Origin: Bathymodiolus brooksi
Lineage: Eukaryota > Mollusca > Bivalvia > Mytilida > Modiolidae
Direction: 5' to 3'
Assembly (NCBI GenBank): GCA_963680875.1
Contig: OY804576.1
Coordinates: 75,893,668 to 75,957,667 of the forward strand
Length of the DNA stretch: 64,000 nucleotides
Both the position numbers and the translations under genes were made by a program. The notes under the pieces were generated by a model. The model was not told the origin of the DNA, did not search any database, and worked only from the letters and a program-made list of their open reading frames with translations. Shown here piece by piece: positions 1-12,767 of the stretch; positions within the stretch are counted from its first letter, which is position 1, and each line of letters opens with the position of its first letter.

Positions 1-3000
1 ATATTATTAAAGCCAAACTGTACATGAATGTTCATTGGATGGTCCTCTACAAACTTTACGTTTTTTGTTCCGATATGAAATTCAAAATGGCGGCTACGGC
101 AGGACTTAGTTTAACATTGGACCCTATGGGAAAAATGTTTCAAAACGCTTCTTCTCTGAAACCACTAGGACAATTGAAACCAAACTGCCCAGGAATGATC
201 ATTGGAAGGTCTTCTACAAAGTTTATGTTTTTTATGTCGATCGGAAATCCAAGATGGCCGCCACCGCAATACATAGATTAACATTGGACCCTATGGGAAA
301 ATGTTCAAATGCCTTCTTCTCAGAAACTACAAATATTATTAAAGCCAAACTGTACATGAATGTTCAGTGGATGGTCCTCTACAAACTGTACGTTTTTTGT
401 TCCGATATGAAATTCAAAATGGCGGCTACGGCAGGACTTAGTTTAACATTGGACCCTATGGGGAAAATGTTTCAAAACGCTTCTTCTCTGAAACCACCTG
501 GACAATTGAAACCAAACTGCCCAGGAATGATCATTATAAGGTCCTCTACAAAGTTTATGTTTTTTAAGTCGATCGGAAATCCAAGATGGCCGCCACCGCA
601 GGACATAGATTAACATTGGACCCTATGGGAAAATGTTCAAATGCCTTTTTCTCAGAAACTAAAAATATGATTAAAGCCAAACTGTACATGAATGTTCATT
701 AGATGGTCCTCTACAAACTTTACGTTTTTTGTTTCGATATGAAATTCAAAATGGCGGCTACGTCAGGACTTAGTTTAACATTGGACCCTATGGGGAAAAT
801 GTTTCTAAACGCTTCTTCTCTGAAACCACTAGGACAGTTGAAACCAAACTGCTCAGGAATGATCATTGGAAGGTCCTCTACAAAGTTAATGTTTTTTATG
901 TCGATCGGAAATCCAAGATGGCCGCCACCGCAATACATAGATTAACATTGGACCCTATGGGAAAATGTTCAAATGCCTTCTTCTCGGAAACTACAAATAT
1001 TATTAAAGCCAAACTGTACATGAATGTTCATTGGATGGTCCTCTACAAACTTTACGTTTTTTGTTCCGATATGAAATTCAAAATGGCGGCTACGGCAGGA
1101 CTTAGTTTAACATTGGACCCTATGGGAAAAATGTTTCAAAACGCTTCTTCTCTGAAACCACCTGGACAATTGAAACCAAACTGCCCAGGAATGATCATTA
1201 TAAGGTCCTCTACAAAGTTTATGTTTTTTAAGTCGATCGGAAATCCAAGATGGCCGCCACCGCAATACATAGATTAACATTGGACCCTATTGGAAAATGT
1301 TCAAATGCCTTCTTCTCAGAAACTACAAATATTATTAAAGCCAAACTGTACATGAATGTTCATTAGATGGTCCTCTACAAACTTTACGTTTTTTGTTTCA
1401 ATATGAAATTCAAAATGGCGGCTACGTCAGGACTTAGTTTAACATTGGACCCTATGGGGAAAATGTTTCTAAACGCTTCTTCTCTGAAACCACTAGGACA
1501 GTTGAAACCAAACTGCCCAGGAATGATCATTGGAAGGTCCTCTACAAAGTTAATGTTTTTTTATGTCGATCGGAAATCCAAGATGGCCGCCACCGCAATA
1601 CATAGATTAACATTGGACCCTATGGGAAAATGTTCAAATGCCTTCTTCTCGGAAACTACAAATATTATTTAAGCCAAACTGTACATGAATGTTCATTGGA
1701 TGGTCCTCTACAAACTTTACGTTTTTTGTTCCGATATGAAATTCAAAATGGCGGCTACGGCAGGACTTAGTTTAACATTGGACCCTATGGGGAAAATGTT
1801 TCAAAACGCTTCTTCTCTGAAACTACTAGGACAGTTGAAACCAAACTGCCCAGGAATGATCATTGGAAGGTTCTCTACAAATTTTATGTTTTTTATGCCG
1901 ATCGGAAATCCAAGATGGCGGGCCACCGTAATACATTGATTAACATTGGACCCTATGGGAAAATGTTCAAATGCCTTCTTCTCAGAAACTACAAATATTA
2001 TTAAAGCCAAACTGTACATGAATGTTCATTGGATGGTCCTCTACAAACTTTACGTTTTTTGTTCCGATATGAAATTCAAAATGGCGGCTACGGCAGGACT
2101 TAGTTTAACATTGGACCCTATGGGGAAAATGTTTCAAAACGCTTCTTCTCTGAAACCACTAGGACAATTGAAACCAAACTGCCCAGGAATAGTCATTGGA
2201 AGGTCCTCTACAAAGTTTATGGTTTTTTTATGCCGATCGAAAATTCAAGATGGCCGCCACCGCAATACATAGATTAACATTGGACCCTATTGGAAAATAT
2301 TCAAATGCCTTCTTCTCAGAAACTACAAATATGATTAAAGCCAAACTGTACATGAATGTTCATTAGATGGTCCTCTACAAACTTTACGTTTTTTGTTCCG
2401 GTATGAAATTCAAAATGGCGGATACGGCAGGACTTAGTTTAACATTGGACCCTATGGGAAAAATGTTTCAAAACGCTTCTTCTCTGAAACCACCTGGACA
2501 ATTGAAACCAAACTGCCCAGGAATGATCATTATAAGGTCCTCTACAAAGTTTATGTTTTTTAAGTCGATCGGAAATCCAAGATGGCCGCCACCGCATTAC
2601 ATAGATCAACATTGGACCCTATGGGAAAATGTTCAAATGCCTTCTTCTCAGAAACTACAAATATGATTAAAGCCAAACTGTACATGAATGTTCATTAGAT
2701 GGTCCTCTACAAACTTTACGTTTTTTGTTTCGATATGAAATTCAAAATGGCGGCTACGTCAGGACTTAGTTTAACATTGGACCCTATGGGGAAAATGTTT
2801 CTAAACGCTTCTTCTCTGAAACCACTAGGACAGTTGAAACCAAACTGCCCAGGAATGATCATTGGAAGGTCCTCTACAAAGTTAATGTTTTTTATGTCGA
2901 TCAGAAATCCAAGATGGCCGCCACCGCAATACATAGATTAACATTGGACCCTATGGGAAAATGTTCAAATGCCTTCTTCTTAGAAACTACAAATATTATT

Positions 3001-4802
3001 AAAGCCAAACTGTACATGAATGTTCATTGGATGGTCCTCTACAAACTTTACGTTTTTTGTTCCGATATGAAATTCAAAATGACGGCTACGGCAGGACTTA
3101 GTTTAACATTGGACCCTATGGGAAAATGTTTCAAAACGCTTCTTCTCTGAAACCACTAGGACAGTTGAAACCAAACTGCCCAGGAATGATCATTGGAAGG
3201 TTCTCTACAAATTTTATGTTTTTTATGCCGATCGGAAATCCAAGATGGCGGGCCACCGTAATACATTGATTAACATTGGACCCTTTGGGAAAATGTTCAA
3301 ATGCCTTCTTCTCAGAAACTACAAATATTATTAAAGCCAAACTGTACATGAATGTTCATTGGATGGTCCTCTACAAACTTTACGTTTTTTGTTCCGATAT
3401 GAAATTCAAAATGGCGGCTACGTCAGGACTTAGTTTAACATTGGACCCTATGGGGAAAATGTTTCAAAACGCTTCTTCTCTGAAACCACTAGGACAGTTG
3501 AAACCAAACTGCCCAGGAATGATCATTGGACGGTCCTCTACAAAGTTAATGTTTTTTTATGTCGATCGGAAATCCAAGATGGCCGCCACCGCAATACATA
3601 GATTAACATTGGACCCTATGGGAAAATGTTCAAATGCCTTCTTCTCGGAAACTACAAATATTATTAAAGCCAAACTGTACATGAATGTTCATTAGATGGT
3701 CCTCTACAAACTTTACGTTTTTTGTTCCGATATGAAATTCAAAATGGCGGCTACGGCAGGACTTAGTTTAACATTGGACCCTATGGGGAAAATGTTTCAA
3801 AACGCTTCTTCTCTGAAACCACTTGGACAATTGAAACCAAACTGCCCAGGAATGATCATTGGAAGGTCCTCTACAAAATTTATGTTTTTTAAGTCGATCG
3901 GAAATCTAAGATGGCCGCCACCGCAATACATAGATTAACATTGGACCCTATGGGAAAATATTCAAATGCCTTCTTCTCAGAAACTACAAATATTATTAAA
4001 GCCAAACTGTACATGAATGTTCATTGGATGGTCCTCTACAAACTTTACGTTTTTTGTTCCGATATGAAATTCAAAATGGCGGCTACGGCAGGACTTAGTT
4101 TAACATTGGACCCTATGGGAAAAATGTTTCAAAACGCTTCTTCTCTGAAACCACTTAGATAATTGAAACCAAACTGCCCAGGAATGATCATTGGACGGTC
4201 CTCTACAAGGTGTGTGTTTTTTATGCCGATCGGATATCCAAGATGGCCACCACCGCAGGACATAGATTAGCATTGGATCCTATGGGAAAATGTTCAAATG
4301 CCTTCTTCTCGGAAACTACAAATATGATTAAAGCCAAACTGTACATGAATGTTCATTGGATGGTCCTCTACAAACTTTACGTTTTTTGTTCTGATATGAA
4401 ATTCAAAATGGCGGCTACGGCAGGACTTGTTTAACATTGGACCCTATGGGGAAAATGTTTCAAAACGCTTCTTCTCTGAAACCAAACTGCCCAGGAATGA
4501 TCATTGGAAGGTCCTCTGTTTTTTATGCCGATCGGAAATCCAAGATGGCTGCCACCACAGGTCATAGTATTAACACAGGACCATATCGGGAAAATACAGA
4601 AATATCTTCTTCTCTGAAGCTATTGCACTGATTGAACCTAAACTATGCATCAATTATTGGAAGGTCCTTTACAAACCTTGTGTTATTTATGTTGATCGTA
4701 ATTCCAAGATGACTACCATTGCAGGACATAGTTTTTACATAGGACCAATTGGCTTTATTTATAACCAGGTGAACGATACAGGCTCTTGAGAGCCTCTGGT
4801 TT
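1..4802 (+). repeat. Satellite-like tandem array, ~332-bp dimeric unit
   Basis: About 14 units of ~332 bp are visible. Each consists of two related ~166-bp halves: one begins AAAATGGCGGCTACG, the other AAGATGGCCGCCACCGC. Both halves share ACATTGGACCCTATGGG, a CTTCTTCTCTGAAACCAC-like block and GGTCCTCTACAAA. Some variants recur every ~664 bp (for example CTAAACGCTTC near 800, 1470 and 2800; ATTATAAGGTCC near 535, 1199 and 2530), so a second-order repeat exists. The array begins before the window. It decays towards 4400-4760 and ends at a terminal hairpin (AGGCTC-TTGA-GAGCCT, then CTCTGGT) near 4780-4800. Short open frames inside each unit are by-products of the repeat. Confidence 0.9.
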
Positions 4803-4823
4803 ATTTTCATGTCGGTTGGGGAG

Positions 4824-4849
4824 CGGGGGGGGGGGGGGGGGGGGGGGGG
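4824..4849 (+). repeat. Poly-G tract
   Basis: A run of about 25 G just after the satellite end. Simple sequence, and a likely assembly-sensitive spot. Confidence 0.9.
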
Positions 4850-5118
4850 AGAGGATCAGTATTACAAAAAAAATCCCCGAACATAGTTATTTTTTCTCTG
4901 TTTTCTGAAATATGAATCTTTCTCAAACTGTCAGCAATAATTTATAAATGTGAGAATTTGACATTTCATCTGCAAACTGAAAAATATGTGAAATGGTGTG
5001 TTGACACAATGCATACATTCCTTGAAAATAGCCATTATTATTTCTAGATGTATAAATAAAATTCAGCTGGTATGGTGTTGACCAACGAAATTGAGCATTA
5101 TATGCAACAGTGGAATTA
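4850..5118. other. Unannotated spacer
   Basis: AT-rich spacer between two related repeat elements. No gene or repeat recognised. Confidence 0.5.
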
Positions 5119-6770
5119 TTAGCTCACCTGGCCATAGGTCATGTGAGCTTTTGTCATGGGTAAGCGTCCGTCCGTCCGTTAGCTTTTCACATTTAAATCT
5201 TCTTCTCTGAAACCGCTGAGCAGATTTCAACCAAACTTGCCAGAAATGTTCACTGGATGGTCCTCTACCAGATTTGTGTTTTTGGTGCTGATTTGAAATC
5301 CAACATGGCTGCCAGGGTCCATAATGTGTTCTCATTGGCTGAAATTTTAAAAATCTTCTTGTCAGAAACCACTAAGTCAATTGAATTGTGACTTTGCAGG
5401 AATGATCATTGGGTGGTCCTGTACTAAAATTGTGAATCGTTTGCCGATCGGAAATTCAAGATGGCCGCCATGACTCGACTTAGTCTAACATTGGACCCTA
5501 TGGGAATTTCACATTTTCATCTTTTTTTCTGAAACCACAAAACAGATTTGAACCAAACTTGGCAGAAATGTTCATTGGATGGTCATATACAAGATTTTTG
5601 TTTTTGGCGCTGATCGGAAATCCAACATGGCTGCCAGGGCCCATAATGTGTTCTGATTGGTCGAAATTTTAAAAATCTTCTTGTTAGAAACCACTAAGCC
5701 AATTGAATTGTGGCTTTGCAGGAATGATCATTGGGTGGTCCTGTACTAAATTTGTGAATCGTTTGCTGATCGGAAATTCAAGATGGCCACCATGACTCGA
5801 CTTAATTTTAACATAGGACCCTATGGAAAAAATGTTTAAAAGTCTTCTCCTCTGAAACCAGTAAGTCAGTTTAAAGCAAACATGGCATGAATGGTCCTTA
5901 GGTGGTCAACTTTCAAATTTATGTCCTGTGACCCCGACCTCCATCCAAGATGGCCGCCATCAGCAAACATATTTTTAACATAGGAACCTATGGGAAAAAT
6001 GTTTAAAAAAAATTTCCTCTGAAATCAGTAAGCCATTTTTAAAGCAAACATGGCATGAATGGTCCTTAAATGGTCAACTTTCAAAATTATATTCAGTGAC
6101 CCAAAACTCCATCCAAGATGGCCACCATCAGTGGACATATTTTTAACATAGGACCCTATGGGAAATATGTTTAAAAATCTTCTTCTCTGAAACCAGTAGG
6201 CCAATTTAAAGCAAACATGGCATGGATGGTCCTTAAGTGGTCAATTTTCAAAATTGTGCCCAGTGACCCTGACCTCCATCCAAGATGGCCGCCTTCAGCG
6301 GACATACTGTAGTTTTAACATAGGACCCTATGGGAAAAAATGTTTTAAAATCTTCTCCTCTGAAACCAGTAAGCCAATATAGCAAACATGTCATCGATGG
6401 TTCTTAGGTGGTCAACTTCCAAAATTGTGTTCAGTGATCCCGATCTTGGTTCAAAATGGCCGCCGTCAGCAGACATAGTTTTAACATAGGACCCTATGGG
6501 AAAATTGTTTAAAAGTCTTCTCTTCTGAAACCAGTCAGCCAATTTAAAGCAAACATGGCATGGATGGTCCTTGGGTAGTATACTTTCAAAATTGTGTCCG
6601 GTGACCACCACCTCCATCCAAGATGGTTGCCATGAGCAGACATAGTTTTAACATAGAACCCTATGGCAGTATGGGATTTGAATAGTAACTTAGATGTATT
6701 CGGCATGCAGACATTCTTAAGAGGACTTATTTATGTCAGGTGAGCAATACAGGCTCACCTGAGCCTCTAG
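5119..6770 (+). mobile_element. Non-autonomous element built of ~160-bp degenerate repeats with hairpin ends
   Basis: Starts with TAGCTCACCTGGCC and a hairpin (AGCTCAC...GTGAGCT), followed by a GTCCGTCCGTC motif. It contains about ten diverged ~160-bp monomers related to the array at 1-4802 (CAAGATGGCCGCCA, ACATAGGACCCTATGG, GAAACCAGTAAGCCAA). It ends with CAGGTGAGCAATACAGGCTC and GAGCCTCTAGT. The 3' end can form AGGCTC-ACCT-GAGCCT just before CTAG-T, matching the end of the neighbouring array. No protein is encoded. A Helitron-like origin is possible (3' hairpin plus CTRR), but no RepHel gene is present and the 5' TC is not clear. Confidence 0.6.
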
Positions 6771-7231
6771 TATTAAAATTAGACAATTAAGATCATTTAT
6801 TTTCATGTTCTGTAGTGAGTATGAGTGTCACTAATAGTCACAGACTGTCATGAACTGCTAAAAAAATAATACAGAATTCAACAAAATATAACAATGTATA
6901 AAATGACCACAATCTTGTTTACCTTCTTGACATTTTCGGGTCACCTAATAATTATGTGAAGATCAAAATGGTGCAAACATGTTCATGGGGCAATGAAAAT
7001 ATTGTTCATGAAACATACATCACACAGTTTCAATATCACTTCTAAAAAGACTACATTTATTCCAACATGACACTTTCTTTTCAATATATTGATATTTGTC
7101 ATACCAATATATTTTAGTATTAAGTTTTTCAATGTGACCAATTTATTTTTATAAATCATCACCAGGGGCAAGTGAATATTCTGGTGTATATATTTAATAT
7201 TTTTTATTTGATAAACACTTGAAATTCATTA
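6771..7231. other. Unannotated intergenic DNA
   Basis: AT-rich sequence; nothing recognised. Confidence 0.5.
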
Positions 7232-7491
7232 GGGACCGACCATTTAACTTACAGGGGGGGGTTATGGTTTTTTGTTTCGTTCAGAAAAATTTTTTCCGAC
7301 AACACAAGAGCTAGAATATTTATTTTTTTTGTCGGGCAAAGCGCGAATTTTTTTTCCAGAATTCAACATTAGGTTTATGACAAAAACTCTGAATCAGATT
7401 ATTTTTTTTTTCCTCCACCAAAATCAGAATATTTTTTTCAGCAACAATGGGAATCAGAATATTTTTTTTTTCAAGTTAAATGGTCGTTCCC
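7232..7491 (+). mobile_element. Harbinger-like MITE, copy 1
   Basis: Terminal inverted repeats begin GGGACCGACCATTTAA and end TTAAATGGTCGTTCCC. The element is flanked by TTA on both sides (7229-7231 and 7492-7494), a 3-bp TWA duplication typical of PIF/Harbinger elements. Inside are a G tract after the left end and T-rich sequence with repeated AATCAGAATATTTTTTT. Related copies lie at 14812-15076 (inverted) and 16890-17163. Long open frames through it come from T-rich sequence and are not genes. Confidence 0.75.
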
Positions 7492-8330
7492 TTAGGAAAA
7501 AAAGTTTGTCACACAAAATGTGTTGCACTCCTGACATTTTTAACAACATATTTCGAAGGCAATTTTTTCTGGAAAGAGATATTTCAATGATATTTTGTGG
7601 GCACAAACATATATTAATAACACACTTTTATTAGCAGCAATAAGATATAAAAAGACAAAGAGCAAAGTTATAAAAGGTAAAAGGAAAAGGAGTCATTTTT
7701 TTAAACTGCCCATATCTAATGTAAACTGACGAGTTCTGTCCCCTGGCTCGTACCTCGGCTGAAGGAACAGATAAACACTAATTTGTCGCAGTGGAATTTC
7801 TACTTAGGTGACGTCATCACCATAAAATCCTTGATCTTTTTTTATCTTTAACTTATTTTAACTTATACAAATGAGTATTTTAAAGGTAAAGAGTTTATTT
7901 TTCTATAAAAATCATGAAATAAAATTAAAACGTTTTTGCATAAATATTGAACTTTCGGTGTAAACAAGCGAGAGAAATATTCAAACAGAGGTGATCACTG
8001 CATACCGTAAACGACTTTTCCCAGTATTTGTAACTAAAAATAGCTCTACCAATCAAAAAAGAGCTAAGTAAGAACCAATGAACGCCAACGACAAATTAGT
8101 CTTTCTCTGTCTCTATATCCATTAGATTGAGACAGGCAATTGTCAGTCTAATATCTAATGTAAACAATCTGTGTTGCCAAGAAGCTTGGAATTGGGGAAT
8201 TTTCAAACGCACAGATGACCATATATTTGAGAAGACAATGAAAATAGAGTTGTCTCCCATACCCCAGGCCTACACCCTTGAACGATAATTCCTGTGAAGA
8301 TGACAAAAGTAAATAAAATTCAGCTAGTTA
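7492..8330. other. Unannotated intergenic DNA
   Basis: AT-rich. No coding region or repeat recognised. Confidence 0.45.
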
Positions 8331-9250
8331 ACATTTTTTTTTATCAACCCAGCTGTGAGCGAAGCGAACTTGGTTGATACTTGTAAGCACTTTGAAATCG
8401 GTAGCGGAAGTGTGAGGAGCTTAAGCCATTTGCCTGTTTTCGTAATTGAACATCTTTGTCGCGCCGAACACGAAATAAATAAAATAATATAATGACTTTA
8501 AAATTGCATTGAGAATTAAAACTTACGTTTCGTGCCGAAGACTATATCATTCAAATAGAAAACAGGGTTTTACTTTCGAACTTGAAGAAGGCAGAGTTGT
8601 CATTGAAGGTTTCGTAAATGAAATAAATAATAAACTTTGTGTCGCGCGGAAGGCACGAACACTACGAATAAAGAAATAAAGTCGTCGTGCCGAAGGCACA
8701 CCCGATATGAACAAAAGAATGAATCAGCACGACCACATTAAATGTTGCAAATGGGTCCCATGGCAACACCTTGACGGAAGTTGATTCGCCCTTTATTTTC
8801 ATAGACAAAGAAACATTAAGTTTTCGTTCCGAAGGCATATCTTATATAATAAAATTAATTTACCATTACGAACAAAATTTCAAAAGTCTTCGTGCCGAAG
8901 GCACGAAAACAGTATAGTCGGAATGGATCCCATGGCAACACATTGCCGGAAGTTAATTGTAACAGGTATTTACCAAGCAAATTCGTACCAAAAATTCGTC
9001 ATGTCATACTGATTGGCATTCGTGCTGAAGTCACTAAATATGCTATCAATATTAAAATGTAATAATTCATGATGTTTTGGCAATCGGACTTTTTCGGGCC
9101 TTTCCGTCAAACAATTTTTTTCCGCTTGATGGAATTATCCCATCTAATCTTGAAATACGAGGAAAAATCTTTAGTTAAATAAAATGAGATATTGGGTACT
9201 TTATGTTTTATTTTATTTTTTAATCGATTCCTCTCGCAGCTCTGCTGCAG
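8331..9250. repeat. Probable interspersed repeat with GTGCCGAAGGCAC motifs
   Basis: The palindromic motif CGTGCCGAAGGCACG and variants recur near 8531, 8645, 8688 and 8891. The block TCCCATGGCAACAC followed by a GGAAGTT motif occurs twice, near 8757 and 8928, showing an internal duplication of roughly 170 bp. The segment is bounded by CAACCCAGCTGTGAGCGAAG and CTCTCGCAGCTCTGCTGCAG. No protein is recognised and the family is unknown to me. Confidence 0.4.
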
Positions 9251-9676
9251 TTTTCTTGTTTAAACATATATCAAATTAGGAAGCGTCGTGTCAGCAATAT
9301 CAACAAACATCGTCCTACAAAAATGTACTTGTCACAATTCTTGATAACCTCTGCTGAGACGTCATAATTTTTGCGTCATAAGCGAGGTCGTGACCTTTAT
9401 GTTTTCTAAAACGGAACGGCATTGGTAAACAAAACCGGTGAATTGCCGACTTTGATGTTTGTAATAAAAAAAACCCCAATGAATATCACCATTAAAGGAG
9501 AAATTCAACAATCTTAACATTCATATAAACCTGTAAAAATGAATGGTATATTTGCAAACTACTTATGAACTATGTTTTGGGGAAGCGTCTTTTGAATATT
9601 TTGAAACATGCGATTTTTCCCACGAAAATACAAATATAGATGTATCCGTGTTTATGTTTGATTTAAGGATGATAAA
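9251..9676. other. Unannotated intergenic DNA
   Basis: No recognisable gene or repeat. Confidence 0.45.
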
Positions 9677-9840
9677 CCTGTCATCTGAATGTGAATATGG
9701 TTGATGCTGAAAAATATCAGCCTGCTCGACAGAATATGAAGTTTGTGACTCGTTCGCTTCGCTCGCTCGCCACTAAACTTCATATTCTGGCTCTGCAGGC
9801 TGATATTTTCGGTATCAATCAATTCACATCCAGATAACAT
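9677..9840. mobile_element. Palindromic MITE (foldback)
   Basis: Inverted arms of about 65 bp: left TCATCTGAATGTGAAT...CAGAATATGAAGTTT, right AAACTTCATATTCTG...ATTCACATCCAGAT. The loop of ~30 bp contains TTCGCTTCGCTCGCTCGCC. No coding capacity. Confidence 0.7.
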
Positions 9841-10230
9841 ATACATAACACCCGCATCCATGGGCAGTATATTTTTTATTATACTGAATGCGTTATGATT
9901 TTTAAGTTTATTTTGTTTGTTGTTACTACATTATTTGTGTGATTGTTTTGGTGTTTTTGCTATTTTTTTTTGGTTATAGAAAAGTCTTATCATAATACAT
10001 GTAATAAACATCAAGATACCCTTCTTCCTTACGGATGCATAGAACATTCTTAACATTTCGTCCCGTTTTTACTTCGAGAAGGTTTCAAAGTCTACAAACT
10101 CATCTTTTTGTAATAAATAGTCTTTGAAAAGTTGATACTTCTCGCCACAGAACGCTGCGTCCTTGCTACGTAACAAAGATGAAGTGTTGTCCTCATTTAT
10201 GTCGGCAAATGCCCATCAGGAACTGTCCAT
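9841..10230. other. Unannotated intergenic DNA
   Basis: T-rich sequence; nothing recognised. Confidence 0.45.
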
Positions 10231-10575
10231 TGTCGTCTCAATCGTAACTGCTCGGCCATTCTCGCTACCCTGCAAATAACCTCGTACGTACATAGTAGAA
10301 ATTCTTCTTAAATTGTTTGCCGGAAGTTAAGTTAAGTTAAGCCGCACAAAAATATAGTCCACGAAAATCCAATATGGAAGACATACTAAGTAAAATCTAA
10401 TCATGCAAAGCTAATTAAAACTTTAATTGAAATATAGAAAATTGCTTAAAATATAACTTTATCAAACTTTCATGTAACTGACATGTGAAAAGTAGTGCGA
10501 TTTATACGCCTAATGCATACGAGGTTATTTGCAGGGTAGTGAGAATGGCCGAGTAGTTACGATTGTTGTCGTCTG
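10231..10575. mobile_element. Inverted-repeat element
   Basis: Left arm 10231-10290 (GTAACTGCTCGGCCATTCTC...CCTGCAAATAACCTCGTA) pairs with right arm 10514-10575 (TACGAGGTTATTTGCAGGGT...GGCCGAGTAGTTACGATTGT). A ~220-bp AT-rich centre separates them. Non-coding MITE-like structure. Confidence 0.65.
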
Positions 10576-11095
10576 GTACAGTAATGGCGGAAGCAGTGTG
10601 ACGAATCGGAAAACCTCGGCCGGAGCGGATGTAAATTTTTTCCGGTTCGGCAATCTTCGGTCACAGCGGGTGTTAATTTCACACATTATCACATGCTGCT
10701 ATGTATGGGTGGGATTTACGTCAAAATTATAACATGTTGTTAAGTATGGGTGGACATATAGAAATTATGGAAAATTAACGCATGCCGTCTGTCCAATAAA
10801 AATACTGGATTATTAAAGAAATTTGCATAAAGTATAATAAAATGGAATAATAAACCTCTTCAGTTTTGAAATTTACTATTGGGCTCTTCAAATTTATCTA
10901 CCCAAACAGGAGAAAACACACGATAGATTCTGTTCTGGTAACTATTAAGATATTACACTATTTTAATCAATAAAGTACACGAGATGGTAATATTCAATAT
11001 TCAGACAGATCACAACTAAAGTAAGTGTTACGCCCATAATCGTGGATATCGCTTCATATATCATCTAAAATAATTACGATATCAATATTGATTTT
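10576..11095. other. Unannotated intergenic DNA
   Basis: Nothing recognised. Confidence 0.45.
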
Positions 11096-11290
11096 CGGTT
11101 CGTCTTTACCTGAAGTTGTTTGTAGGAGGGCTCATGTCTTATTTACGTTATTTGTGTTTGCTTGCGCATAGTGGTGTTCAACACATATTGCGTTGTGTTT
11201 TTGTTTTGTTTTTTCTTCGTCTTGTATACCATATGTTGCCAGTTTCTCTGGATGGTCCATTTTTGATTGCCCCTTCGGTATTCTTTAACA
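11096..11290 (+). repeat. Dispersed repeat (CGGTTCGTCTTTACC family)
   Basis: Shares a collinear block with 41212-41402: CGGTTCGTCTTTACCT, GTTTGTAGGAGGGCTC, GTCTTATTTACGTTATTT, and GATTGCCCCTTCGGT at the end. The elements at 12768-13016, 14310-14462 and 25048-25220 carry a related TTCTCATGTCC...CCCCTTCGG segment. No protein is encoded. Confidence 0.6.
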
Positions 11291-11312
11291 ATAAATTTCA
11301 TTATAACTCAAG

Positions 11313-11681
11313 AGTGAGTGAGTGAACGATTGATGTTGAACGCCAATTCAGCATTTTTGTTCAGCTATATCATGGCGAGAACAAGTTAATTTTCAATGAG
11401 ATGATGATGCGGTCCGCTTTGTACTAGATCAATACGCTGAGTTGGATTTTAATAGCGCTAGCTCACTGAAACAACAGCCCGCGGGTAGACATGTCGCTCC
11501 ACTCGGACACATTATTCTGATTCCGAGCCAACCAGTCTTTGCTCTTTCTCTTTAATGCTGCGTGCTTAGCGAAGAAGCAACAAATACCAATTTCATAGTC
11601 TTTGGTTAGACCCGATCGGGCTCGAATCCACGATCTACCGCACTCGAGGCCAGCACGCTAACCATTACGCCACCGATGTGG
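11313..11681 (-). repeat. tRNA-derived SINE, family 1
   Basis: On the minus strand the head reads CATCGGTGGCGTAATGGTTA (A-box region), with a B-box-like GGATTCGAGCCC further in. The body has GGAGAAAGAGCAAAGACTGG and GTGGAGCGACATGTCTA. The tail has GCCATGATATAGCTGAACAA, GGCGTTCAACATC and CACTCACTCAC. This is a full-length copy. The tRNA-like head provides an internal RNA polymerase III promoter in such elements. Confidence 0.8.
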
Positions 11682-11814
11682 CTCTTATAACTCAAGAAGA
11701 AAATAAACAGGTGAAATGGAAATACAAATTCAATACAGATACCATACTTTTTGTTTGTGATTGTCGTTTCTGGGATTTTTGTTATTGTTAATATTCCCGT
11801 AGTTACACAATGTC

Positions 11815-12320
11815 ATTAGATGACGGCCAACTGGGATTTTCAATCCACTCATAAATGAAGTTTGGTAGAGACCAATAATCCATAATTATTTAGTACATTT
11901 TGGGTTGAATTTTGAAAAGAAAGTGTTTATAGTGATGGTCAACAATTCAACCAATATCAACAAAAAGAACAACCATCTCCAATCTCTGCTACAACTTATG
12001 GTGGAGACCATCTTGGACTTCCAATCGACACAATTCAAGGGACATTCTAACCAAATTTGCTTTACAAATGGTTCCATGGTTTGACGTGTGTTATGCAATG
12101 ACGGCCACCTTGGATATCCAATCCACACGTAAATCTACAATTTTATAAGGGACTATCTTATGCTTGTTCATGCACATATTTGGGCTCAAGTTTCTAGTTT
12201 CTGAGATATGGTCAATACTTCAACTGTGTTCTTTGATGGCGTTCGTCTTGGTTTTCTAATCGACTCCAGGAACGGATATTTTGTAAAGGGTAATCCAAGG
12301 AGCATACAAGCGGGGGGTAT
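11815..12320 (-). repeat. Degenerate antisense copies of the ~160-bp satellite monomer
   Basis: Reverse-strand relics of the AAGATGGCCGCCA monomer recur as GACCATCTTGGACTTCCAAT near 12005, GACGGCCACCTTGGATATCC near 12099 and TCGTCTTGGTTTTCTAATCG near 12244. Spacing is irregular. The open frames here are by-products. Confidence 0.45.
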
Positions 12321-12379
12321 GATGACACCAAAGAAGTAATCAGAAGCAACAATAAACAGACAATGCAATGACCAGAAGG

Positions 12380-12720
12380 ATAAGATCTAAGAGGCAATGG
12401 TCGACAACACATTACACGAAAGACTAAAGATTAAGCAACACGAAATCGATTAATACCGGCTGAGAACTCATTTGTTCCGGAGAGAGAAGGGTCTTAACTA
12501 TATATAATCCTTCAGATCATCAGATTATTATGTTTTATCATCGGACCACAAGGAAATAAACTTAAAGCATATTCTTCTCTGAAACTACTGCACCATTTTA
12601 AAGTAACCAGGTCTTCACAGTTGAGCACGATGAGTCGAAGTAATACCAGTATCCCACATAGACATTTGGTTAAGATGAACTAAACCCGTACAGAAAAACT
12701 ATCCTTCTTTCCAACTGCTT
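12380..12720. repeat. Fragment of dispersed repeat
   Basis: GACTAAAGATTAAGCAACAC and GAACTCATTTGTTCCGGAGA match motifs at 39540-39965 and 43990-44045. Part of an old interspersed family; no gene. Confidence 0.4.
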
Positions 12721-12767
12721 GGTAAAAAAAACCACATTTGCTCCTGATGTTATTGTTACGGGACGTG

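Noticed and set aside
24..4631. Many 70-140-codon open frames
   Set aside because: They recur once per satellite unit and change with single-base variants. Repeat by-products, not genes.
7272..7634. 120-codon Phe-rich open frame
   Set aside because: Translation of the T-rich interior of a MITE, running beyond its end by chance.
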